In this document: piece after piece, positions 46,988-58,900 of the stretch | How positions within the stretch are numbered: position 1 is the stretch's first letter | How the letters are laid out: the number at the start of each line of letters is the position of its first letter | NCBI RefSeq assembly: GCF_000003815.2 | Contig: NC_049996.1 | Location: 3,618,572 to 3,682,571 of the forward strand | Reading direction: 5' to 3' | Length of the DNA stretch: 64,000 nt | From: Branchiostoma floridae | Taxonomy: Eukaryota; Chordata; Leptocardii; Amphioxiformes; Branchiostomatidae | Notes under the pieces: model-generated | The model's input: only the letters and a program-made list of their open reading frames with translations | What the model was told of the DNA's origin: nothing | Database searches by the model: none | Translations under genes and position numbers: made by a program

Positions 46988-49900
46988 AGAACCAGCACAG
47001 ACATTAAAGATACCAGGTAGTTGTTAGTGGCACCTACATTTGTACTTTCCAAAAACAAGTTTGGCTCTGGTTGTTCTTTGGCATGTTTTTCAACATCGGA
47101 TACACTAGCAAGGTGTGAGCATTTTGTATACAGAGCAGGATGACTTTGTGAAGGGTATGTGGGATTCAGTTTATACCACTGGCTTACAGGGATCGAAATA
47201 CTTTTTTATTGCTACATGCAAAATTGCAAGTTGGCAAAAATTTTACGTGCAATTTAGAATAATTTTATTTACATGCAAAATACAACTAGTCTATACTGCA
47301 ATGTTCTAGCCACCATCCATCATTCTGTACTTTGGTGGAATGTTGCTGCTCTGGATGGATAAGAATTTTGCCCATTCTGTCACTGTTGATGGACTGAAAT
47401 TGGCACATGAAAATATAGACAGAACTGCAGATTTTGGAAAGATATCCACACAATCAGCATGTTAGTTTGCAGCAAAGCCGAAGTTGATTGTTTATAACAC
47501 CTACTGACAACCGGTGACGATCCCTGCAGATAAACAAAGGCATCGTGGCCTCAGTATTTTTGCTATAGGCCATGTATTTTCAACATGCAAGATTGCAAGT
47601 TCAGAAAATTTTTACATGCAAATCTCAAAAATTATGTGCAAATTGCAAGTTAAGTATGTCTATTTCGAACCCTGGCTTATAACCATATAATGTCTGAACC
47701 ATGAAAATGGTTCATGTATGGAGTGAGGATGCCAAGAATGTGACTGAATTCACTATTACCTGATGCACATCCAGATTTGCCACATCCATGTGCACAATAC
47801 AGGCCTCTATGTTCTGTAGGAGTCCCTTGTGTTGGTAGTGTTCCATGAAGTCCTTCATAACCTAAATCATGAATGGAGAAACACAGGTTGAGAAAACCCA
47901 AACTCAACAACATGGACATACAATGCCCCCTACTGACTCTTTAAGTCAAACTGCAGAAACATAGCAAGCAGATTGTGTGATAAAGTTAGAAATTGTTTAG
48001 CATAGTCTAGAAATGTTAGATTTGCAAGCAAATAAATGATGTTATCCATCACATGGGGGGGGGGGTCTAGCCTAATAAACTACTCATCAACAACACATAT
48101 GCTGACCAGCCCCAGCTCTGTCCTGCTACTTGCTACATTATGTCATCAACACTACAGGTTGTCTGCTACTACACACTTAGTAACTATGGTGACAGCTGTC
48201 TAGTCGGAACTATTGAATGAACTGTATACTATTTTACCAGACTGGACGATCAGTTTTCAGCTAATTTTGTAAAACAGACCAATTAGTTTTAGCATAATCA
48301 GACTTTTAAAAATCGTACTTTTAACCCTATTTCAATTTGCTTTTAAGACATTGTACTCCTTGTATTTGTAATGTTCATTCCTCGTAATATTTTTGCTATA
48401 CATCTAATTTGTATTGTTTATGTTACAATGTCTTTGTGAGTAGTACGCAATGTAAACAAGCCTACTAATCATTCAGCTTTCAGGCTGTGACTTGGCTGTG
48501 AAAGAAATAAACCATTCTGTCTAGTCCAGGACATTGACCTTATTTGGAGAAGAAGTAGAAACAATGGAGTAAAAATTGTGAACTTCAAGGTAAACATAAC
48601 AACTACTATAATCTCTTACACATTTAAGATACAAGACAAAGAAGAACTATACATTGTTCAATTACCTGAGGAGTAACTGAACGCAGGTTGTCGTTGAGAA
48701 TGTAGGGTTCCAGACACTCCAGGAACACTCCGCGGGCGATCGGGTCCTGACAGAACCGGTCATAGATCCCACCAAACAGTATGTCCTTCATCAGGGTGGG
48801 GTTCCTAGGAGTGAAATAAATGTTGGTTAAGTCCAGAAAAGATGCACCTCATACTCTGTATATATTACTAGCCCGTTAAAACTGCCCTTCGGTGTAACAC
48901 ACCAGCTTCTGTATCTGTATAGCTGGTATAACCAACATTCTGCATGACATGTCCAGCTTATGTAACTGTATCTGTAAGGCCAGTATAACTGCCTTGAATG
49001 TAAAATACTAGCTTCTGTATCGACTGTATCTGACTGAGTGTATAGTGAGTATACTTGTAACTGCTCTTCAGTGTAACACCATTAAGATTCTGTATCTGTA
49101 AGGCTGGTACAACCACCCTTCAGCTTAACACACCTGGTCCAGCTTCTGTATTCAGCATATAAATTTTGTATAGCTGGTACAACTGCCCTTTGGTAATAAC
49201 ACATTTAAGTGTATCTGTATCTGAATAGCCAGTAAAAAACAGTAGTCCACACACAGATACCACAGACTGGTACCAGTTAGAGCTTCTTACTTTACCTTTT
49301 CCCCAGCAGCAGACAGTAGTCCACACACACAGGTACCACAGTCTGGTACCATAGAGCTGTACTTTACCTTTTCCCCAGCAGCAGACAGTAGTCCACACAC
49401 ACAGGTACCATAGCGCTCTACTTTATTCTTTCCCCAGCAGCAGACAGTTAAGTCCACACACACACAGGTACCACAGTTTGGTACCATAGTGCTCTACTTT
49501 ACCTTTTCCCCAGCAGCAGACAGTAGTCCACACACACAGGTACCATAGCGCTCTACTTTATTCTTTCCCCAGCAGCAGACAGGTAAGTCCACACACACAG
49601 GTACCACAGTTTGGTACCATAGTGCTCTACTTTACCTTTTCCCCAGCAGCAGACAGTAGTCCACACACACAGGTACCATAGTGCTCTACTTTATTCTTTC
49701 CCCAGCAGCAGACAGTTAAGTCCACACACACACAGGTACCACAGTTTGGTACCATAGTGCTCTACTTTACCTTTTCCCCAGCAGCAGACAGTAGTCCACA
49801 CACACAGGTACCATAGTGCTCTACTTACCTTTTCCCCAGCAGCAGACAGTAGTCCACACACACAGGTACCACAGTCTGGTACCATAGAGCTCTACTTTAC

Positions 49901-52900
49901 CTTTTCCCCAGCAGCAGACAGTAGTCCACACACACAGGTACCACAGTCTGGTACCATAGAGCTGTACTTTACCTTTTCCCCAGCAGCAGACAGTAGTCCA
50001 CACACACAGGTACCACAGTCTGGTAGTGTTGTACCAGGACCTCTATCTTCCCACTGGCAGGGCACTGAGTCGTCATGGATACGTCGACGTACGTCAGCAA
50101 CAAATCCAGCATCTAAAGGAAAAACAAAGTTAACACAGCTGTTTTTTTCTAACTGAGAACCTGTGCCCTCATACTCTAAGAAACAATCATATAACTCAGA
50201 TTGGCAAGGGATGCTCCTTGGTGACATATGGCCACAGTCTTCAACTGTGAGCTATCTGACAGCAATTTCAACTCTCATAAAGCTTTAGAATAATTATGCA
50301 ATACACCTTTTTACACAACTCCACAATGTGAAAGGGGGAAAGGAAAGTGGTCTCAATCCAGTTCAGCTCACTGAAGAGCTAGTCTTCCACTGGTCGTGAC
50401 AGAGAAGAAAGATGCTATGTACAGTATTTACAGGTTTATTGTTCAGGGAAATGCTCTAAGGCTAAGCTCTCTTTGACAAGCACAATGAACAGTAGACCAT
50501 GGCTTAATGTCCCATCCTAAAGACTGCAACCCTTCCAGTAACATGTTGGGTGAGCGACACATTGAATTGAACTCATAGCATCTAGTTCTAGAGGCTTAAA
50601 CCACTGGACTACGCATGCTTTGTACAGGAAATTGACAACATCCCTCCACTATTCTTAAAAAATTTTTTTTAAATGGCACTATCATATCATATCAAGACTG
50701 TGTACCTTATCTGCAATGATCTGAGTCCTTTTGTCCAAGCCCCCATGTAGCCCAACCACTGCCCGTGCCCTCCCCATATAGAATGACTCAGCCAATGCCA
50801 CTGTGCCTCAATGTACTTTATACTATTAGGTCTTTATTCAATGAAAGATAATGAAAAAAATCTAAAAAAATGTTACTTTACCTTGTCTGCAATAATCTGT
50901 GTCCTTCTGTCCAAACCCCCATGTAGCCCAACTACTGCCCGAGCCCTCCCCAAGTAGAATGACTTGGCCATGGACAGGGCCTCAATGTACTCAGCTTTAA
51001 AGATCTTTCATTCAATGAAAAATAATGAACAAAAATCTCTAATACTGTACCTTGTCTGCAATGATCTGTGTCCTCTTGTCCAAGCCCCACCACTGCCCGT
51101 GCCCTGCCCATGCGTATGTAGAAATACTATGAATCGGCCATGGACAGGGCCTCGATGTACTTAGAAATAATGAAAAAAGTCTCTAAAACTGTCATACCTT
51201 GTCTGCAATAATCTGTGTCCTCCTGTCCAATCCCCCATGTAGACCCACCACTGCCCGTGCCCTCCCCAGATAGAATGACTCGGCCATGGACAGTGCTTCG
51301 ATGTACTTGTTCTGCTTGACCAACAGGTCAATCCGCTCCATCCAGGTCCGGATGGTCATCACGTGGATGGACTTGGTGCCCAGGAACAGCAGCTGGTTAC
51401 TGAAACTGACCACTGAGTTGTAACATGCTCGCTCGCCTGAAAGTGAAAGTAATATTGATCCAGTTAAGCTCACTGAAGTGATATTCTTCCACTGGTCACG
51501 ACAGACGCTATGTACAGTATTTACTGGTTCATTGCAACAGTACATTCCCAAGATCTAGCTTCAGTTAGGGCAGTCCCTCGGATAGGACGTAAAATGGAGG
51601 CCCTTTGTTTGGGGAGAGCCACACCTCCAGCACTTTAAAGAATCTACCATCCTTATTGAAAAGGCTTTAATTTCGTGGTAGCGGGAAAAGGGACTTTTCA
51701 TGGTGGTTTTTAGTTCGCGGTAGCACCATGCACTGTAGTCTCTTACTGCCATTGAGAAATGTTTGCCATGGTTTCAATTTCGCAGTGAAGCGGCTACCGT
51801 AAAAACTGCGAAAATAAAACCACCGTGAAAGTTTCTGCATTTACAGTATTTCCCAGTGTAAGTGGATGAAATAAATCTGACAGTGTCCCTGGAGATACAT
51901 GTAATATGTAGCTTGTATTGTATAGTACAAACCTGGTGAGTTACCCAATAAGACATTTTACCGGGTATGCAAAAACAAATGATTAATTATGTAACAGTAG
52001 CTATTACTATAATTTTTGATTTGGCTGACTACTGTACTCTCTCTTTTCTTCAACATGTAAAAAGTCTCTTGATAAGCTGTACCTTAAGTTTACAAAGCTG
52101 AATGCATTTTGAGCACTCAGATAAGTCTATCCACATTGATACTCACCCGTCTGTACTTTTGTCTTGAGTTGTGCCCCATATTTCTTAGCTGCATGTTTAA
52201 CCTTCTCAGTCCCATGCCTCAAGTTTTGACCCTTGGAGGCCTGAGCTTTCTTATCTTCACTCATTATTCTAACAAATTATTTTGCTCATTGTTTCACATA
52301 TTCTACCAGTTTTTGTGAGCACTGAGCACAGTACTGAAATGTTTCTGTTTACAATGCTAGGATTTAGAATACTGTAACTGTGATCACTGAACTGTAACAA
52401 GTGTCTACATTTGGGCATACAAGTAGTTGGACTGGTTTTGGGGTAAAACAAAAACATGCTAGTACTAGTAGTAGCACTACTGATCATGTATAGTACTGTT
52501 GTACTAATACTAGAGAAAGATAGTATTAGAGAATGTATAATTCAATACATTAGAACTATTCAAAATTTGTTGTTACAAATTACACCTGGGATTTACCAAT
52601 TATTAGTAACAAAATGAAACCTTTAGTTGACAAAACGAAATTTGGTTAAATTAAAATGTGTGTTTACTGGTCCTATTATTATATTATAATAATTCATGGC
52701 CAACTGAGTCACCCTTGGTGTTTCTAATTTCTTTGACCTCCTTTTTGTATATTACAAACTGTGGTAAGGAACAAATTGGTACAATATGAATTACAAAATA
52801 ATGTATGTTGCATTTACTTGTCCTAAAACAAGTTAGGGTGGCACAGTGGTTGCGGTTAGTGGTTAGAGATATTGACTCAGTTCAGTTTGACTCAAAACCT

Positions 52901-55900
52901 GGAGGCACCGAGTTCGAATTTCTGACAGATCCCGATATCATGTCCTTCGGAAAGGCACTTCACACCATATCCTCACTTGAATGAGGTTAAAATGAGTACC
53001 TAGCTTTGGTTAGAGACGTCCCTCGGATGGAACGTTAAATGGAGGTCATGTGTTTGAGGAGCGCCCCACCTTGAGCATGTTAAAGAACCTACCACACTTA
53101 TCGAAAAAAGTAAGGGTCCCTCCCAGTGTAAAGTGGATCAAACAAATATATCCGGATAGGCAGCTTGTACACTTCAGTACAAACCTGTTGTGTAATGCAC
53201 ATGAGGTGGCTTATAGGGTTACAAACAGACAAACAAACAAATATAGAGTCATTCTGTGGATTTTAACAAGACGCAGATATTGGATTCAAAACAGGATTAC
53301 TTTCTCTGGGGGTGAAAGAGGCCATTTACATCAGAGCCCACCAACCTTCCCTCAACCGAGACGGGGGCCGATACCGACTTCCAACCACCTTTGACTCTTT
53401 GCTGACATCACTTCCGGTCTGGATGTATGACTTAGGCTTTGGGTCATTTTTACTTGAAAAGGATCAGAGGACTGATCAAAAGCTTGTTGGTAACTTAAAG
53501 TGCTTTATTTTTGCGTATGTTTATAAAGTTTAAAGTTGTATCATAAGCAAACACAGTATAAAGTTTACATACCAGCCAAGGCCAGAGCCTTGCTCACGTT
53601 TCCTCCTGTAGCCAGTGACTTGAAGAAGCTGCTGGCATAGACCAACTGTACGTCTGAGATGTCAATCACTTCTAACTCCTCCTCAGTACGCACATCCAAC
53701 ACATGCACCTTCTCATACGCATCCACCAGTACCAGGGTTCTGGAGTTCACCCACTGTGGAATAGAAGGGACTTACAATGTAAGAAAAAAATGCCTTCCTT
53801 TGGTTATACGCTTAATATTGAAGATAAAGACATTAATGCACATTGCGCTAACAATTTATTCAGCACTTTGAACAAAAGCACCAATGCAATGCCAGTTTGG
53901 CTTGAGAACACTTGTTTGAATTTCTGACAGTGGGCCTAATTGTTTGAATCGTAGGAGCCCCGGGCCGTACATTCAATACAGAAAGGTCGGAACACCAATA
54001 TTGAACATAATTACAGCCCAGGTACATGTCTGATCATATAAAAAAACAGTATGGACTTGCTACATTATGTACTTTTGTACATTATGTCTTGAATAAATAA
54101 AATAAAAAGTTAACTTGTCTAAGTAGATTAAGAGTGCTCTATCTAGTTTTTTCTTTTTCTTTCGGCTCTCCCCCCCCCCCCCCTCTGTCTATAACAATGA
54201 AGTTTGGGCCTTCTAGCAGCTTTTCTTGTTTGAACTATGTGTACATTGTATTTGAATGGACAGACTTACAGTGACAGCAATGATGACATACTGTAGCTCC
54301 ATCTTCTGTAGGGCTGAGAACTTGATCTCATCCTCCTGGTAGGAAACCTGAAAAGTGAAAAAGACCAAAAATATAGATGGAACATTGGAACTTATTTCTG
54401 AGAGGTGAAGGTGGGATGTTCTTGTAGCTCAACAGGTAGAATCCTCACAGTTGAGCTCCAGCCTGCTTCCTATTGAAGAAAAAACACTGCTTGTCCTATC
54501 TAATAAAGGATACATGTATCTATTACGCACAAAGTTAAAGTTTGACATGGAAAGACGAGTGTCGTCATGCATTTCAGTTTACTTTGTTCAACCATATTGT
54601 AATGTGTCTCACTAGAATTTTGGCTAGCTTAAAAAGAATTATAAGGGAAAAAGATAATCCCTACCTACCTACCGACCCCATTTTTTTCTGGACTGAAACA
54701 GGAAACACAGCATTTTTTTTCCTAGGTCCTACCTGGAAGAAGAAGAGCTTGTTTCCCCTGCGGTACTCAAGAACAGGATCCTGGATGCGGATGGTGTCCG
54801 TGATCTGAATATAGGCTACCCCACGGATAAAGGTGAAGTAGCATAAATGTACTTACCTGGAAGAAGAAGAGCTTGTTTCCCCTGCCGAACGCCAGGACGG
54901 GATCTACGATGCACGTGGTGTCTGTGATCTGGATATAGGTTACCCCACAGATAAAGGTTACCTACCTGGAAGAAGAAGAGCTTGTTTCCCCTGCAGAACG
55001 CCAGGACGGGATCTACGATGCACGTGGTGTCTGTGATCTGGATATAGGTTACCCCACAGATAAAGGTTACCTACCTGGAAGAAGAAGAGCTTGTTTCCCC
55101 TGCAGAACGCCAGGACGGGATCTACGATGCACGTGGTGTCTGTGATCTGGATATAGGTTACCCCACAGATAAAGGTTACCTACCTGGAAGAAGAAGAGCT
55201 TGTTTCCCCTGCAGAACGCCAGGACGGGATCTACGATGCACGTGGTGTCTGTGATCTGGATATAGGTTACCCCACGGATAAAGGTTACCTACCTAGAAGA
55301 AGAAGAGCTTGTTTCCCCTGCCGAACGTCCGTGATCTGGATATAGGTTACCCCACGGATAAAGGTTACCTACCTGGAAGAAGAAGAGCTTGTTTCCCCTG
55401 CCGAAAGTCCGTGATCTGGATATAGGTTACCCCACGGATAAAGGTTACCTACCTGGAAGAAGAAGAGCTTGTTTCCCCTGCCAAACGCCAGGACCGGGTC
55501 TACGATGCGGGTGGTGTCTGTGATCTGTATCATGACGAACTGCCAGGCCAGCACGGGGAGGGTGGTGGGCTCTCCCTTCAGGGGGTGGGCGAACAGTACC
55601 TTCAGGTGGGGCTTCAGACTCACGATCAACATCTGGAGGGAGACAAAAATGGTAAATCAAAATAATAGAAAATCTTACGCAAAAGTAATTCTCAAACACC
55701 ACAATATACAAAATATATGAGCCAAATACTATCAATACACTGCACAGAAAAATAATCAGGCATGTTTTACATTTAGTCCAGTTGTAATTATACATAAATC
55801 TTTGTATATTGCCCTTTGTTGTCAAAGAATTATTTATTTATTATGTATAATAAATTAGACTAGATTATAAGCATTTCATGACAGATATTAGCATTTCAGT

Positions 55901-58900
55901 ACCATGGCCAGGGAAACCTAACACCATTGATGTCTTTAGTTGCACAGCGCTATCCTAAAAGAAAGGTTCTGGGCCCAAATCACAGTATAAGGGATCAAAA
56001 TCACAGCATATGGGGTTCAACTCAGAGCATAGGGACACAGTGTAGGGAGTCCAAATATGGGGTCCAAATAGCAGCATATGTAGTCCAAATCACAGCATAG
56101 GGGGTCCAAATCACAGAATAGGGGATTCAAATATAAAATCATAGGGGGTCCAAAGCACAGCATAGGGGTATAAGTATCACAGCATAGAGGGTCCAAATCA
56201 CAGCATAGGGGATCCAAATATCTCAACATAGGGGTCCAAATCACAGCATAGGGGATCCAAATATCACAGCATAGGGGGTCCAAATCACAGCATGGGGGGT
56301 TCAAGTGTCACAGCATAGGGAGGTCCAAATCACAGCATAGAGGGTACAACTCACAGCATAGGGGGTCCAAATCACAGCATAGGGGGTCCAAATCACAGCA
56401 TAGGGGGTCCAAATCACAGCATAGGGGGTCCAAATCACAGCATAGGGGGTCCAAACTCTAACTATGCCACCAATCCTACTAACTGTAACAGTAACTGTAG
56501 CTCCTAACAATCTTGCCAGACTGAGGTTTGGTACCAGAAGATCTTTTACTTTCAGTACCTTGGACAGAGAAGCCATTGCCAGCAGACTGACTTCCTTCAT
56601 TGGATGGTCCTGGACGCTCTCTGTCGCCAGGAGCGGTTCGATGGCCGTCACCTCGCCGCGAGCGCCGGAGAACAGACAACGAGACTCGCACGTCCGCATG
56701 CCCATCAACCGCTTAAAGCTGAGCTCGAAGACTGATCCACCGCTGTCACAACACACAGCTAGCGTAGGGTCATCTGTGAACTGTAGAAACAGTACAAAAT
56801 AAAACACAATTAATGCAAATAAAGGAGGAGTGAAGGAGGCAGTGTACATTAGAGCCCACCCCCAAGAGAGACAGGGGCCGACATAGACTTTTTAATACTT
56901 TTGACCCCCTCTTGCAAAAGTGGTAAATCCTGACGTCACTGCCGTCATTCTGTGAACAAGGTCGACGGAGATTGACCAAAAATTTATTTAGAGGGGTAAA
57001 TCCCTATACTATTAGTTTAATTCAGTGTTGGAAGTAAAGTCTTAGCATTTTTCTATACTGCACAAAACATGATCTGAAATGTATTTGCAATAGCTCCTGT
57101 ATACAACAACTTTCAGTCTCAAGTATGAATGAATTTCATGTGCTCATATGTCAGTGACAAATTGCAGCCGAAATCTCATAAGCCTACAAGAATACAGCAC
57201 ATGTACCTGGGAATTCATTTACTTAAGATGACACTTCAAATTTGCAGAAGAAGAAAAATTAAGAGTCTTTGAGTTTGCTGTTACAAAATAAAGGACAGCA
57301 TATGTTTGAAGTGTGGTGTTTTCATTGCAAAAAACTAATAGTATATACATGAAGAAACGGACGAGTATTTAACGATTTACAGTACCTTGATGTGTAAGAC
57401 AGCAGTTCCAGGAGGATGGGCATCAGTGATTGTTCTCAGGAGCTTCCCTGTTGTCAGGTCCCACATTGTTATCTGTGAGGTAAGGTTATATAAATTTATT
57501 GATATGTTTCTACTGGTACAATATAAAATACAACACAATGATTATACGACTACAATGCTTCTCATGCTCACTGTCACATGCACAAACACATGAGCACATT
57601 GTAGGTGTGTCAGGAAATTTTCACAATGGTCACAGATGGACAGAACAGCTACATTGCTTTGTAGTTTGTAGCGATGGCTTCACCACTATATATCATAAAT
57701 ACGTCACAAACACTATATATCATAAATACATCACAAACACTTCTGCCTTTTCCTTATTACAGTATTCTCACCTGTCCCTTGGCAAATCCACTGAGAAGTC
57801 TCGTGCAGTCATGGTTGATACTGAGGGCAGATACAGCCCCGTACTGAGCACCAACAGCTGTACTACCAAGACACCACTTCAGAACCTGCTTTGGGTCTGA
57901 TAAACCAAGATGAAGAAGAAATTTCTTCATGTCATCCCTCGCAAAGCAAGGTTCAATAGTCAAAACTCAGGGGAAACACACCCAACAAAGGAGGAGATAT
58001 CTCCTTTTTTCCCTTAGTCATAGGGTTCTTTATGCTTGCTTTGTATATAGGATACATGATTTTTTTTATGCATATCCAAAAAGCTTCCATATCACCAATT
58101 AGAGACTGTGATGCCACGGTGTACATGCAGCACTTACCAAACACCAGGATGAGACCATGAGATGATCCAATAGCAACCAGGTGTGAGACCGCCATGGCGG
58201 TAGGCATGCCCGCGTCTACCCTGTCCTGTAGGGAAACAAAAAATTAGAAAATATACCTGAAATATTTGTAAATCTTACAGCCCCTCCCCCTCATTCATGA
58301 CATGATGATGCAAAAGAGTATAATCTACTGAAATAGCAAACGTCATGAACATGGGCTTGTAGTTGTAGCAGTACTAGTTGGACATTTCATTTTATCCATC
58401 CCAACTAAACTTGAATAATGTTGTCCACAAACATACAAACATACACAGCCCGCTGCAGTACTGTAGGAAAATGGCAGGTAAACCATTTTTTAACTTGACC
58501 TTCCTTTTCACAATAGGCACTTATCACAACTTCTTAAGTTTTATGCTGTTGATCTCAGTTGTTTTGATATTGTTGTGTTGGTACATACGAGATTTTAACT
58601 AACTGACACGTGAAATGGTTTGAAAAAAAATAAATGTATTTCCACCTATCTCTTGATTTTAATTGCCAATGTACTGTATTTGCATTATCAACTTGTTACT
58701 GGAGTAGAATTTCCTTGTAAAATCGACGCAATTGAAAAGTTTGAATTTGATTTGATTTGATCTACATACAGACCCAACAAGCCCTGGCTCAACCGATTGC
58801 CTCTGGCGAAGGCAATAAGTTGATTGGTTGTGGTGCTACTTACAGCAGCCGACATGACTTGCGCCGACACGCCCTTTAACACGACATGGCGTAGGATAGA

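Noticed and set aside
49120-50003. Frames with CVWTTVCCWGKGK or VCGLLSAAGEKVK repeats
   Set aside because: They are out-of-frame readings of the duplicated VPS8 exon 12 donor region.
56017-56460. Frame with WTPYAVI repeats continuous with VPS8 exon 7
   Set aside because: It is read-through past the exon 7 donor into a 20-bp minisatellite; exon 8 joins in phase at the donor.
56559-56566. Alternative exon 7 donor AAAG|gtaaaag with a stronger consensus
   Set aside because: It would add 7 nt and break the phase with exon 8, while AAG|gtactg joins the conserved SLSK|MLIVSLKP segment in frame.
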